64,000 nt of DNA from Psychroserpens luteolus (GCF_021032705.1 NZ_JAHVXI010000001.1:744001-808000), one strand, 5' to 3'; positions 28,632-38,077 are shown, numbered from the stretch's first letter. Notes: a model not told the origin generated them from the letters alone. A program made the numbers and translations.

Positions 28632-29819
28632 TTATTCTAAAATGGCAGCAATACCTGGAAGTGTTTTCCCTTCAAGACTTTCTAACATTGCACCTCCTCC
28701 AGTACTTACATAGCTCACCTTGTTTTCAAAACCAAATTGTTTTACGGCAGCAACAGAGTCTCCTCCTCCAACAAGTGAAAATGCACCATTTTTTGTAGCC
28801 TCTGCTATAGAATCTCCAAGAGCAATTGTTCCTTTTGCAAAATTCTCCATTTCAAAAACACCTAAGGGTCCATTCCATAAAATGGTTTTACACTGTATAA
28901 CTACATCGTGAAATAGTGTTTTAGATTTTGGTCCAGCATCTAAACCTTGCCATCCATTAGGAATTTCAGTTACGTCCATAATTTGAGTATCGGCATCGTT
29001 GCTAAATGCATTCGCTGCTATAACATCTACTGGTAAGTGAATTTGAACATTTTTCTCTTTAGCTTGTTTCATAATCTCTATTGCCAAATCCATTTTATCA
29101 TCTTCACAAATAGAATCACCAATAGCGCCTCCTTGTGCTTTTATAAAAGTGAAGGTCATTCCGCCACCAATAATTAGGTGGTCTACCTTATCGAGTATAT
29201 TTTCAATAATTGTGATTTTAGATGACACTTTAGCACCACCAAGAACGGCAAGTACAGGTTTCTCACCTGTTTTCATTACTTTTTCAATGCTTTCAATTTC
29301 TTGTGCAAGTAAATGACCAAAGCATTTTGTGTCTGGAAAAAATTGTGCGACAATCGTCGTTGAAGCATGTGCTCTATGCGCTGTGCCAAATGCATCATTA
29401 ATATAAATATCTCCTAGTTTCGATAAAGATTTAGCGAAGTTTTGATCTCCTAATTTTTCTTCTTCGTGAAAACGGAGGTTTTCTAATAATAATATTTCTC
29501 CCGGTTTTAAATTATCTGATGCTTCTTGGGCAATTGGACCAACACAATTTTCGGCAAACTTTATGGATACGCCTAAAATATCTTCTACCTTACTCAAAAT
29601 GTGCCTTAATGAAAACTCTTCTTGAACACCTTTTGGTCGTCCTAAATGCGACATTAAAATGCAACTTCCTCCATCTTCCAAAACTTTTATAATGGTAGGT
29701 TTAGCAGATATAATTCTTGTGGCATCTGTGACTTGAAAATTATCATCCAAAGGCACATTAAAGTCTACTCGAATTAATGCCTTTTTATCTTCAAAATTAA
29801 AATCGTTTAACGTTTTCAC
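28632..29819 (-). CDS. pgk: Phosphoglycerate kinase
   Basis: A 395-residue enzyme with every family landmark: RVDFNVPL near residue 17, SHLGRPKG near residue 59, LGGAKVSSKI near residue 195 and the C-terminal GGGDSVAAVKQFG and STGGGAMLE. It makes ATP from 1,3-bisphosphoglycerate and ADP in glycolysis. Length is standard. It lies 14 bases after the DUF2652 gene on the same strand. Confidence 0.97.
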   Translation of the reverse strand: MKTLNDFNFEDKKALIRVDFNVPLDDNFQVTDATRIISAKPTIIKVLEDGGSCILMSHLGRPKGVQEEFSLRHILSKVEDILGVSIKFAENCVGPIAQEASDNLKPGEILLLENLRFHEEEKLGDQNFAKSLSKLGDIYINDAFGTAHRAHASTTIVAQFFPDTKCFGHLLAQEIESIEKVMKTGEKPVLAVLGGAKVSSKITIIENILDKVDHLIIGGGMTFTFIKAQGGAIGDSICEDDKMDLAIEIMKQAKEKNVQIHLPVDVIAANAFSNDADTQIMDVTEIPNGWQGLDAGPKSKTLFHDVVIQCKTILWNGPLGVFEMENFAKGTIALGDSIAEATKNGAFSLVGGGDSVAAVKQFGFENKVSYVSTGGGAMLESLEGKTLPGIAAILE

Positions 29820-29833
29820 TTGTTTAAGATATT

Positions 29834-30904
29834 TTAGTTGTTAGTTTGTTCTGTTGTAAATCCAGAATCGATTAGCAAAATAAGTTCTTTAATATTTTCT
29901 GAAATAATTTTTTGGAAGTTTTTTTTCATTAATGGCTTCATTATTATCCCAAAAGGTTTAAAATCTACAAAAACCTCAATATTTAGCTTAGTAAATCCTT
30001 TTTCTAATTCTTCCAACACATAATAAACATGTACGCGTTTTGTAAATGGGATTTCTTGAGTGGATTCTCCATATACCAATTGATTAGGTTCAACCTCCTT
30101 TTTTAGTGTAGTTTGTTCAACGCGTTTTTTATTAATTAGGCATTGGTGCTTAAGCCCAGACCTATTGACCTTGTTTTTTTCATATTCTAATTTGTCTACG
30201 CCTTTTACCCATAACAGTCTATAATCGAAGTTACTGATAACCTCATAAAGCTCCAGAATGGGTATTTGAATTATTTCAGTACTATCAAATAATTTATGTT
30301 TTGGGATGTCATCAGGAATTGGTTTTATTTCCGGTAATTGATCCTTTAGATGCGCTAATGGTTCATAAGAAAAGTTAATGCTTCCAAAATCGTAAATTCC
30401 AGTTAAGGTGTTTGGTGATGTCTTATAGTTACTCGGTATTAAGGGTTCGGTAAACATCGCATACTCCTCCAGTGGCACTTCATTTTTGAGTAATCTATGT
30501 ACCTTAATCACATTGCTACCATACGGTTTTTTACTGTCTTTAATTTTAATAAACTCAATCTCGCCATAATGCACGATAAATTTCAGTGTTAAATTATATG
30601 CAGAAGAACAGGCGCCACAATTACAAATACGCTGGTATTCATAACGTTTTAAATGCGAATGAAATGCTAAATACATTTGCTCGATTTGCTTATTGACTTC
30701 TTTTAAATTCACCTCATCTTCAAGTTTATATAAAAACAAAGCGTCTCCTTCAATTTCTGCCAATTTTAGATCCATACTAATACTATCGATTAACAGCTCA
30801 AGAAGCTCAGAAATGATATGGCGACTGTGGTAGATATCTGTATTATGGACAAACTCAGTAAACCCAGAGATATCTGGAATAAAAAGAATAGCGTTTTGAG
30901 TCAT
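29834..30904 (-). CDS. DUF2652 protein with cyclase-like N-terminal region
   Basis: A 356-residue cytoplasmic protein. Residues about 5-150 resemble class III adenylate/guanylate cyclase folds: LFIPDISGFTEFV at the N-terminus and KLAEIEGDALFLYK, with Asp residues in the places of metal ligands. A Cys cluster CNCGACSSAYN lies near residue 93. The second half (about 205-350) looks like an SRPBCC/polyketide-cyclase-type lipid-binding domain (YEVISNFDYRLLWVKGVDKLEY). The whole corresponds to the DUF2652 family of Bacteroidota. Whether it makes cyclic nucleotides is untested. It is divergent from the delta' gene and probably cotranscribed with pgk. Confidence 0.8.
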   Translation of the reverse strand: MTQNAILFIPDISGFTEFVHNTDIYHSRHIISELLELLIDSISMDLKLAEIEGDALFLYKLEDEVNLKEVNKQIEQMYLAFHSHLKRYEYQRICNCGACSSAYNLTLKFIVHYGEIEFIKIKDSKKPYGSNVIKVHRLLKNEVPLEEYAMFTEPLIPSNYKTSPNTLTGIYDFGSINFSYEPLAHLKDQLPEIKPIPDDIPKHKLFDSTEIIQIPILELYEVISNFDYRLLWVKGVDKLEYEKNKVNRSGLKHQCLINKKRVEQTTLKKEVEPNQLVYGESTQEIPFTKRVHVYYVLEELEKGFTKLNIEVFVDFKPFGIIMKPLMKKNFQKIISENIKELILLIDSGFTTEQTNN

Positions 30905-31085
30905 TTTTTAATCTATAAGCGGCTTTTTTTGTATTCATAAAAATAAGCTGATTTATCTTTTTATGCTTACAATATTATGTTAAAACCAAAAAGAGCCTAG
31001 GTCTTATTTTTTTCAATTGTTCTAACGAGTAAAAGATAACCTTGATAGATATTAATAAACCTATTAAAGATTTAAAAAAAATATG

Positions 31086-31093
31086 TAGGTTTG
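31086..31093 (+). promoter_or_regulatory. -7 element directly abutting the delta' start codon
   Basis: TAGGTTTG matches TAnnTTTG and ends 4 bases before the ATG at 31098. With the usual 5-7 base spacing to the transcription start, the mRNA would begin at or within a base or two of the start codon, predicting a leaderless transcript. No good -33 TTTG is present. Confidence 0.5.
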
Positions 31094-31097
31094 CTTC

Positions 31098-32243
31098 ATG
31101 TTATTCTCTGAAATTTTAGGCCAAGAGCACATAAAAACCCACCTGACTAAAAGTGCCGATTTTGGGCGTGTTCCTCATGCGCAATTATTTGTTGGCCCAG
31201 AAGGTTCTGGAACTTTAGCAATGGCAATCGCTTATGCTCAATATTTGTTGTGTAAAAACACTAATGGAGAGAACATTGAAGGTGATGAAGCTTGTAATAT
31301 AAAGTTCAAAAATTTATCTCATCCAGATTTACATTTTGCTTTTCCAGTAGCAACAAATGATAAAGTGAAAAGCCACCCTGTTTCTAGTCATTTTTTAGAA
31401 GAATGGAGGCAATTAATAGACAGGCAGCCTTACGGAAACTTATTTGATTGGTATCGTTTGTTAGGGATAGATAATAAGCAAGGTCAAATTGGTGTTGATG
31501 AAGCTCAAGATATTGTTAAAGCACTGTCTCTAAAATCTTATGAAGGTGGCTACAAAGTGATGTTGATATGGATGGCCGAAAAAATGAATACGTCTGCAGC
31601 TAATAAACTTTTGAAGCTTATTGAGGAGCCACCAAATAAAACAATTTTCATTTTAATCGCTGAAGATGAAGAGCAAATTATAAACACTATTAGATCACGT
31701 TGTCAAGTTTTACATTTTCCGCCTTTAGCTGAAGAAGTCATTAAAGAGGCGTTAATTAAAAACTATCAAATTCCGGAACCCGATGCTATTAAAATAGCTC
31801 ATCAAGCCAATGGAAATTATAATAAAGCCTGCGATATTGTTTATAGTGATAGCGAGGATACTCAGTTTGAAGAATGGTTTGTGTTTTGGATTAGATCTGC
31901 ATTTAAAGCAAAAGGAAACAAAAGCGCTATACATGATTTGATTTCTTGGAGCGAGACTATTGCTAAAACTGGACGTGAAACGCAAAAACAATTCTTGAGT
32001 TTCTGTCTTGATTTTTTTAGACAGGCATTATTACTTAATTATAATGCCAATGAATTGGTTTTTATGGAACCTAAAACTGCATTTAAATTAGAAAAATTTG
32101 CGCCTTTTGTTCATGGTAATAATATCATGGATATTTCAAATGAGCTTCAGGATGCAATCTATCATATTGAGCGCAATGGAAATTCTAAAATTATCCTTAC
32201 CGACTTATCAATTAAGTTAACAAGATTACTTCACAAAAAGTAA
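31098..32243 (+). CDS. holB: DNA polymerase III subunit delta' (clamp loader)
   Basis: A 381-residue AAA+ clamp-loader protein. The opening LFSEILGQEHIKTHL, RVPHAQLFVGPEGSGTLAMA and the C-terminal-side sensor motif IRSRCQVLHFPPL identify the delta'/DnaX family. The Walker A Lys is missing (GPEGSGTLA), as expected for delta', which does not hydrolyse ATP, and distinguishes it from DnaX. It loads the sliding clamp at replication forks with delta and tau/gamma. It is one of the few plus-strand genes in this half and is convergent with the TonB receptor, 9 bases away. Confidence 0.9.
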   Translation: MLFSEILGQEHIKTHLTKSADFGRVPHAQLFVGPEGSGTLAMAIAYAQYLLCKNTNGENIEGDEACNIKFKNLSHPDLHFAFPVATNDKVKSHPVSSHFLEEWRQLIDRQPYGNLFDWYRLLGIDNKQGQIGVDEAQDIVKALSLKSYEGGYKVMLIWMAEKMNTSAANKLLKLIEEPPNKTIFILIAEDEEQIINTIRSRCQVLHFPPLAEEVIKEALIKNYQIPEPDAIKIAHQANGNYNKACDIVYSDSEDTQFEEWFVFWIRSAFKAKGNKSAIHDLISWSETIAKTGRETQKQFLSFCLDFFRQALLLNYNANELVFMEPKTAFKLEKFAPFVHGNNIMDISNELQDAIYHIERNGNSKIILTDLSIKLTRLLHKK

Positions 32244-32252
32244 AAACACTAT

Positions 32253-34619
32253 CTAAAACTCGACTCTAAACACGAGGTTTGGTGTTATTCCAAATGAAAA
32301 GAAATCAGATTGAACCACTTCATAATCTGGCGTATTACTATCATCTAAAGGATCGCCTAAAAAGAATTGACGAAACAGCACATTTTCTCTATCATATAAA
32401 TTGATAACAGAAATACCTACTTTACCCTTCCATCTCCCATCTTTTGAAAATTTAAACTTGTATGTGGACGAAAAATCTAATCTATGGTAGGTTGGCAATC
32501 GTTCTTCATTAACATCGCCAAAATTGAAAAATATAAACTCTTCGTCTGAGGTAATCGATTCAAGTTCTGTGTAAGGTCTACCTGTTCTAATCCTCCATCC
32601 CAAAGAGACTTCGAGGTTTTTAAAATTATAAGCATGAGACCAGCTAAAATTATGTGTGATGTCATAATTTCCAGGATACGTCATATCATTATTAAATTCG
32701 AACGTATCAAAGTTTAACTCTTGGATGGTGATGTCGTTATTTAAAAAAGAATAGGCAATCCAAGTTCTATAATTTCCAATTTTCTTGTTGACTAATACAT
32801 CTACACCAAAGGCCTCGGTGCTTCCCGTTGTATAAAAAAACGACACATCTCTAAAACCTCTAGTATTAGTTGTGATTCCTTTTATGTTTCTATAATAGGC
32901 CTCAACATCAATATTCCATTTGTTTTTCTGATATTCAAAACCTGCTGAAACCTGTCGGCTTCTCTGAATAGGAATACTATCACCAGAAGCCAAAGTCCAC
33001 ACTTGGTTTTCTAGACCAAATCCCAGATTTGAAGATTGAAATTCTATCACTTGACTTACAGCCTGAGTCTTTGCTTCGAAAGCAGCCTTTAGCTTAATGT
33101 CGTTTGTTAGTTTGGTTTTTAAGGTCAATCTTGGTTCAAGATACATGTTATCGGCAACGGAATAGTTTGTTGCTCTAATACCAGCAATAGCCTCAAACTT
33201 ATCACTATTGTATTGGTATTCGGAGTAAAGTGTGTGTGTGTTATTAATTAGTGACAATGATTCTTCAAAAGGTACAAGGTCAAACAACTCTTGAAAGCTA
33301 TATAATGAATAGCTCACATCATTTGAAGAAAACTGATACCCAGCATTTATGGCGTGTGTTTCGTTAAGCTTAATGTTCGTTTCTATAGAAGCACCTATCT
33401 CTTTGATATCATTTCTTTTTTCGCCTTCTTCAAAAAAACCAAAAAATGTTTTCTCACCAGAATAGTCTAATTCAAAATTTGAGAAAAAAGCTTCAGTTTT
33501 AAAAGCCACCTTTTCATTTAATGTTCTATTCCATGTTAAACTAGCTCCTCTGTTTTTTATATCTAATCTATCTCGAGACGTCTCAACATCATCTTCAAAT
33601 CTAAACTCATAATCTAAATCATTATTTGTGTATAATGTGCTAAATGTTAGCTTATCTTTTGGAGAAAGTTCGGCAATAACTTTAGCTGTATAATCTGCAA
33701 AATAAAATGTATTGTCGACACTCGAGTTTAGTTCGTTTTCATCAATATATGATCTTATATCTTGAAATACACGATCAGAAAAATTACTAAAGGTTATAGT
33801 TTCAAAAACATCAGTAAATGATCGTCTTGCAGATACAACAAGCCCTATTTTATTCGTTACAGGAGCTTTAACATAAAAATCGGCATGGGTTAAATTAGAA
33901 CCAAAACCAACTTTTAGTTCTTTAGGTACATCTGGTGTAGACGTAATATCAATAACACCAGACAATGCATTTCCATAACGCGCTCTAGTTCCATTTTTTG
34001 TGAGGTTCACCTCGTTTGTTACATAGGGATTGAACGCAGATAATATACCAAAGAAATGTCCAGAATAATACATTTTTATGCCATCCCAAAGCACCAAATT
34101 TTGATCAGGAGTTGCACCTCTTATATACAAACCAGCAGCGGTTTCATCTGGACTTTGTAATCCGGGTAAAATTTGAAGACTTTGTAATACGTCTGGCTCA
34201 ATTAAACCAGGTAATATGGCTAATTTATCTGGCGAAACAGAAATGGAGCCATCACTTTTTTTATTGATTCCTATAGTGGGATACTCTGTAAGAAGCACCT
34301 CATCCAACTCTTGAAGGTTAGATATACTAGAGTTATTAGCCCTTATAGTATAATATCGATCTGTGATTTTTTTGAAACTAACCCTAGATTGTTTGGTAAT
34401 AGCTTCTAGTATGCTATTTAAATCAATTTCATCGTTATTTAAAGTTATGAATTGATTTTTTAAAAGTTTTGTGTTGAACGAAAACTTTACGGCATACTTC
34501 ACCTCAATGTCTTTTAATACATCTTCTAAAGGCGTTTTGTTGTAGTTTACAGAAGTTAACTCTTGGGAACATACTGTAAACGAAAGCAATAGTATAATTA
34601 TTAGAAATTTATATCTCAT
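32253..34619 (-). CDS. TonB-dependent outer membrane receptor with STN domain (FecA-type)
   Basis: A 788-residue outer membrane receptor. A signal peptide covers residues 1-18. Residues about 20-100 form a secretin/TonB N-terminal (STN) domain (NYNKTPLEDVLKDIEVKYAV), used for signal transduction to FecR. A plug domain follows (LYIRGATPDQNLVLWDG near 165 and GNALSGVIDI near 220), then a 22-strand-type barrel ending in the aromatic terminus LVFRVEF. It is encoded after the sigma factor and FecR genes, overlapping FecR by 4 bases, so it is both transporter and sensor. The ligand is unknown; there is no SusD gene, so a siderophore, vitamin or peptide is likelier than a polysaccharide. Confidence 0.9.
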   Translation of the reverse strand: MRYKFLIIILLLSFTVCSQELTSVNYNKTPLEDVLKDIEVKYAVKFSFNTKLLKNQFITLNNDEIDLNSILEAITKQSRVSFKKITDRYYTIRANNSSISNLQELDEVLLTEYPTIGINKKSDGSISVSPDKLAILPGLIEPDVLQSLQILPGLQSPDETAAGLYIRGATPDQNLVLWDGIKMYYSGHFFGILSAFNPYVTNEVNLTKNGTRARYGNALSGVIDITSTPDVPKELKVGFGSNLTHADFYVKAPVTNKIGLVVSARRSFTDVFETITFSNFSDRVFQDIRSYIDENELNSSVDNTFYFADYTAKVIAELSPKDKLTFSTLYTNNDLDYEFRFEDDVETSRDRLDIKNRGASLTWNRTLNEKVAFKTEAFFSNFELDYSGEKTFFGFFEEGEKRNDIKEIGASIETNIKLNETHAINAGYQFSSNDVSYSLYSFQELFDLVPFEESLSLINNTHTLYSEYQYNSDKFEAIAGIRATNYSVADNMYLEPRLTLKTKLTNDIKLKAAFEAKTQAVSQVIEFQSSNLGFGLENQVWTLASGDSIPIQRSRQVSAGFEYQKNKWNIDVEAYYRNIKGITTNTRGFRDVSFFYTTGSTEAFGVDVLVNKKIGNYRTWIAYSFLNNDITIQELNFDTFEFNNDMTYPGNYDITHNFSWSHAYNFKNLEVSLGWRIRTGRPYTELESITSDEEFIFFNFGDVNEERLPTYHRLDFSSTYKFKFSKDGRWKGKVGISVINLYDRENVLFRQFFLGDPLDDSNTPDYEVVQSDFFSFGITPNLVFRVEF

Positions 34620-35527
34620 TCGCTTTTAAAAAGAACAATCTTTTGTTCTCCCTCAAAAGTATATGAAATTTCCATAGCATCAAATAAAGTTTCTAAAGCA
34701 GTATTAATATCGTCATGTGTAAAGCTTCCAGTAAAGCGCTGATTTTTATCAATACCCTTGGTTTCAAAAGTTACATTGTATTGGTTTTGAAAAGCAATTA
34801 GAACTTGTGTTAATGGTGAATCATTAAAGCTACTCTCTCCCAGAATCCATGATGGTTTTTTGTTATTAAAGTTCCACTCTTGAATCACACCGTTAACAGA
34901 CCTAAAGCCTTTGCCCTGGGTTAATGTAACTTGCTTTTGTTTTAAATCAGATGCCTTTACCTTTCCTTCTAAACATTGCACTTCAAAAAAGTTAGGTTGA
35001 ACAGCCACATTAAATTCTGTTCCTAATACCTCAACAGTTCCTTCATTCGTTGTTACTAAAAACGTACTCCCCTTTTCAACTTCAAAAAAGCCTTCACCTA
35101 CAAGTTTTAGAGCTCTTTCTTCATCCCAATTACCTTCATTAAATTCTATGCTCGAATTGGCATTTAATCTTACTTTAGAATTATCTGGTAAGGTTATCGC
35201 TAATTGTTCTCCAAAACCTGTTTGATAGTTTGTTGAAGTGTCTGTAAAATAAAAATATCCTAAGGTTACTACTAAAACCGCAGCTGCTGTATATATCCAG
35301 TTTTTTAATTGTTTAACAGCTTTGTTTTTATGTGTTCTTAACTGTTGTATTTTGACATATTCCTTTTCAATATCATAGTCAGGTACATTTAAATTATTAG
35401 TAGCATCTATGATTTTTTTATAATCATCATACACATTAGAAGACTTGAGTGCTTCTATCTCTTCTTGAGATAATTCGCCTTCAAGCCATTTCCTAATAAT
35501 TTCTCCATTTGTAATATCGTTCTCCAT
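34616..35527 (-). CDS. FecR-family anti-sigma regulator (DUF4974 C-terminal domain)
   Basis: A 303-residue single-pass inner membrane protein. The N-terminal cytoplasmic region of about 70 residues (IIRKWLEGELSQEEIEAL) should bind the sigma factor; a membrane span lies at about residues 79-95 (WIYTAAAVLVVTLGYFYF). The periplasmic FecR domain (about 105-205) has LPDNSKVRLNANSSIEF and VEVLGTEFNVAV. A C-terminal DUF4974 domain (about 235-300) has DSPLTQVLIAFQNQYNV. It relays occupancy of the TonB receptor to the ECF sigma factor encoded just upstream. Confidence 0.93.
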   Translation of the reverse strand: MENDITNGEIIRKWLEGELSQEEIEALKSSNVYDDYKKIIDATNNLNVPDYDIEKEYVKIQQLRTHKNKAVKQLKNWIYTAAAVLVVTLGYFYFTDTSTNYQTGFGEQLAITLPDNSKVRLNANSSIEFNEGNWDEERALKLVGEGFFEVEKGSTFLVTTNEGTVEVLGTEFNVAVQPNFFEVQCLEGKVKASDLKQKQVTLTQGKGFRSVNGVIQEWNFNNKKPSWILGESSFNDSPLTQVLIAFQNQYNVTFETKGIDKNQRFTGSFTHDDINTALETLFDAMEISYTFEGEQKIVLFKSE

Positions 35528-35579
35528 TTTAAAATTCTTCTTACTTTAGTAAAACCGTTATACTGTGTTTTACCCTACT

Positions 35580-36095
35580 TTATATATTACTTATTTTTTT
35601 TCTCAATGTATCTAAGGCTTGACTCATCCGTTTTTCGACCGCTTTAATCGAAATACCTAACAATTCTGAAATTTCTCTGTACTTTTTCTTATCTATTCGG
35701 CTTAATAAGAAAACAACACGTTGCTTTTCTGGTAAATCTGCAATGGCTTTGTTTAGTTTTAACAGAAACTCTTTTTCTTCTAAAATAAACTCAGGACTCT
35801 CATTAGTTTGCTGCCTCATAATCGTTTTTTGATACTCTAAAACCACTTTTTTGTGAGTAACCTGATTTAAAAATGCATTGTTAGCCAATGTAAACATATA
35901 AGACTTTGCCTTTTTAAGAGCCACTTTTGCACAGTTTTTCCATAACTTAATAAAAGTGTCTTGAACAATATCTTCCGCTTGCTGAATATCACCACACTTA
36001 TAGTAAATGTAATTCCTAAAGACTTTAGAATGTGTTTTAAAAAATAACTCGTAGGTTTTTTCATCACACATAGATGAGTTCTTAATTGTCGCCAT
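35580..36095 (-). CDS. ECF-type RNA polymerase sigma-70 factor (FecI-like)
   Basis: A 171-residue ECF sigma factor. Region 2 is visible as AEDIVQDTFIKLWKN near residue 41 with TLANNAFLNQV; region 4 as LPEKQRVVFLLSRIDKKKYREISELLGISIKAVEKRMSQA split over about residues 116-157. It belongs to the Bacteroidota RpoE-like group paired with FecR. It is the first gene of a sigma-FecR-receptor operon and presumably activates that operon. A 385-base gene-free stretch precedes it. Confidence 0.94.
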   Translation of the reverse strand: MATIKNSSMCDEKTYELFFKTHSKVFRNYIYYKCGDIQQAEDIVQDTFIKLWKNCAKVALKKAKSYMFTLANNAFLNQVTHKKVVLEYQKTIMRQQTNESPEFILEEKEFLLKLNKAIADLPEKQRVVFLLSRIDKKKYREISELLGISIKAVEKRMSQALDTLRKKISNI

Positions 36096-36480
36096 ATATC
36101 TAAAAAAGAATTGGACCTAAAACTATAAAAAAATACTTAAAAAGCGAGGTCTTTATTCTTTAAACAAATTAAAGCCCTAAAACCTTTCTAAATAAAATTG
36201 AAAAAAAAAGTAGGGTGTTTGTTTTTTAAACTGTTTAATATTAGTAACCGCTAGTTTTTTACTACTGGTTTTTAATAGTCTCAAGTTTGCTAATCATATA
36301 TAAATCCATTTTTATGGTATAGACAACATAGTCTTTTGGTTAGAATGAAAAAGGAAACACGTATTTAGAGTTGGAAAAATTGTTATGAATTAATTAGTTA
36401 GTTATCCTTTTTTAACAAAAAGAGAGGTGAAATTCACCTCTCTTTTCTTGTTTTTTATCTGATAATGAGGTAGTTAAATA
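36096..36480. other. Gene-free 385-base stretch upstream of the sigma factor gene
   Basis: No open frame or RNA gene is recognisable. The left end holds the upstream region of the minus-strand sigma factor; no exact TAnnTTTG box is seen there, which would fit ECF-dependent autoregulation. The right end holds the ompH terminator at 36417-36447. The middle is AT-rich without strong inverted repeats. Confidence 0.6.
36417..36447 (-). terminator. Intrinsic terminator after the OmpH/Skp gene
   Basis: Stem GAGAGGTGA (36422-36430), loop AAT and stem TCACCTCTC (36434-36442), extended by A/T pairs. On the minus strand it is followed by a T-run, 34 bases beyond the stop codon of the OmpH-like gene. 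Confidence 0.85.
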
Positions 36481-36999
36481 CTACTCTTCCTCTTTTGATT
36501 CAGAATTCAAAGCCTCGATTACTGCTTTAGTAATATCATTCCCTTCGGCACCATACAGAACGCTCCCAGCATCATTTGATCCTAAAATATAAGTATATCC
36601 ATTTTTCTTTCCATACTCTTTTACAAAAGCTTTAACCTGTTTTACTAGTGTATCTAACTCCTTTTGTCCTTCTGCATTTAAACTTTGCTCTTCTGCTCTC
36701 AACTGATAGTCCTGCATTTGCTTTTTTTGTAGCAAGGCTTGATATTGAGTCTCAGCATTCTTTTTAGACATTGAAGCAGAATTGGTTTGAAATAATTGCG
36801 CTTCAATTTGAATGGCTTGTTGTAAGCTATCTGCTTTTTTATTGAATTTGTCAATTTTAACCTGAAAGGTCTTTTCGAAATCCACTTTTTTATCAAACTT
36901 ACTGACTACTTCTGTATTATCTACGAAAGCAATTTTTTGTTGTTCTTGACATGACACCAAAACAATTACGAAAGTCAAGACAGCTACTATTTTTTTCAT
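36481..36999 (-). CDS. OmpH/Skp family periplasmic chaperone
   Basis: A 172-residue protein with a signal peptide ending LVSCQ, so a lipoprotein is possible (Cys17). The IAFVDNTEVVSKFD start and a long central coiled coil (about residues 38-125, rich in Lys/Gln/Glu) match OmpH/Skp, which escorts outer membrane proteins across the periplasm. The C-terminus YILGSNDAGSVLYGAEGNDIT is also typical. Skp itself is not lipidated; the Cys is a notable variation common in Bacteroidota paralogues. It has its own promoter and terminator, so it is probably monocistronic. Confidence 0.85.
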   Translation of the reverse strand: MKKIVAVLTFVIVLVSCQEQQKIAFVDNTEVVSKFDKKVDFEKTFQVKIDKFNKKADSLQQAIQIEAQLFQTNSASMSKKNAETQYQALLQKKQMQDYQLRAEEQSLNAEGQKELDTLVKQVKAFVKEYGKKNGYTYILGSNDAGSVLYGAEGNDITKAVIEALNSESKEEE

Positions 37000-37021
37000 T
37001 TTACTTTTAATTTAATTTTTG

Positions 37022-37029
37022 CAAATGTA
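37022..37029 (-). promoter_or_regulatory. -7 promoter element of the OmpH/Skp gene
   Basis: Minus-strand TACATTTG matches TAnnTTTG, 22 bases before the ATG at 36999. No clear -33 TTTG is seen. Confidence 0.55.
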
Positions 37030-37216
37030 AGAAAGTGCATGAGTTTTTTGGTAAAAAACAACACTATAGATAATATTTATAGAGTTTTGTTTATATATTT
37101 CTAAAAACTATAAAAATCCAACTCGTAAAACCGCTGTTTTAATTCTATAAATCTTTAAGACACCCAATTACATGTCTTCAATAGTAAAAAGCTCTTAAAT
37201 CGCATAAAAATGTGTT

Positions 37217-38077
37217 TTAGCTCTTTTTTATCACATATATTAGTGAAGAATACTCTCCTGTGCGTCTTGCTTTACTATTTGAACGCCAACCATTCCAAAA
37301 CGCTTTGATTGGGTTCATAACCCCTCTTTTATATTTTTCAGAAAGTAAGGATACATAATAGGCATCAAATAGCATTGGAACCGTTTTTACAATTTCCATG
37401 TTTTTTAGAGCCACTAATCTAGAAATCGCTTTTTGAGAAAAATGCCACAAATGTCTTGGTACATCAAAAGCTGCCCAATAGTTTTTATAATATGTAGCAT
37501 CGTAGCTTTTAAAATTTGGAACAGCGATAATTAATCGCCCTTCTGGTTTTAATAATCTTTCAAAAATTGCGATATGGTTTTCTAATTGTGGTAAATGTTC
37601 AAGGACATGCCATAGAGAAATCACATCAAAAGTTTCGGGTTCAAACTTTGATAAATGTGAGATTTCAAAAACAGTATCTCCTGTTTTTTGATTAGCAATT
37701 GATCTTGCATTTTCATTTGGCTCAATTCCAAAAACATCCCAACCTTTATCTTTTACAACTTTTAAAAAATCACCTGTCCCACATCCAACATCTAATAAAG
37801 TATGTCCTTTTAAATGAAATGAATTAATCAATTTTAGTTTCCGTTTAAGAGCAATTGATTTTACAAAGTGATAGACCTTTTCAAATATATTTCGTTTAGA
37901 ATCTGTATGTGAAATATAATCTTCACTATCATAATAACTACTTAATGTGTCTTCAGATGGTTGAGGAAATGTTTCAAGCATATCCATTTCAGTATTATAA
38001 ATCAACTGAAATTCTTCTCCTGAAACAGAATAATCTTTAACATTCAAATAGGTCTTATCTTCAGATTTAGTTATCAC
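37217..38077 (-). CDS. Class I SAM-dependent methyltransferase
   Basis: A 286-residue methyltransferase (Methyltransf_23-type). The SAM-binding loop LLDVGCGTGDFL lies near residue 93 and the acidic strand GIEPNEN near residue 116, followed by ISLWHVLEHLPQ. The start is a GTG at 38077; an in-frame stop lies seven codons upstream and no ATG comes between. The substrate is unknown. Similar proteins are found beside mnmG in flavobacteria, but no functional tie is established. A parS site sits 22 bases before the start codon, within its upstream region. Confidence 0.88.
   Translation of the reverse strand: MITKSEDKTYLNVKDYSVSGEEFQLIYNTEMDMLETFPQPSEDTLSSYYDSEDYISHTDSKRNIFEKVYHFVKSIALKRKLKLINSFHLKGHTLLDVGCGTGDFLKVVKDKGWDVFGIEPNENARSIANQKTGDTVFEISHLSKFEPETFDVISLWHVLEHLPQLENHIAIFERLLKPEGRLIIAVPNFKSYDATYYKNYWAAFDVPRHLWHFSQKAISRLVALKNMEIVKTVPMLFDAYYVSLLSEKYKRGVMNPIKAFWNGWRSNSKARRTGEYSSLIYVIKKS

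Noticed and set aside
36096-36480. Possible small RNA gene in the gap before the sigma factor
   Set aside because: No promoter paired with a terminator in a consistent orientation could be found, and no known RNA family motif was recognised.
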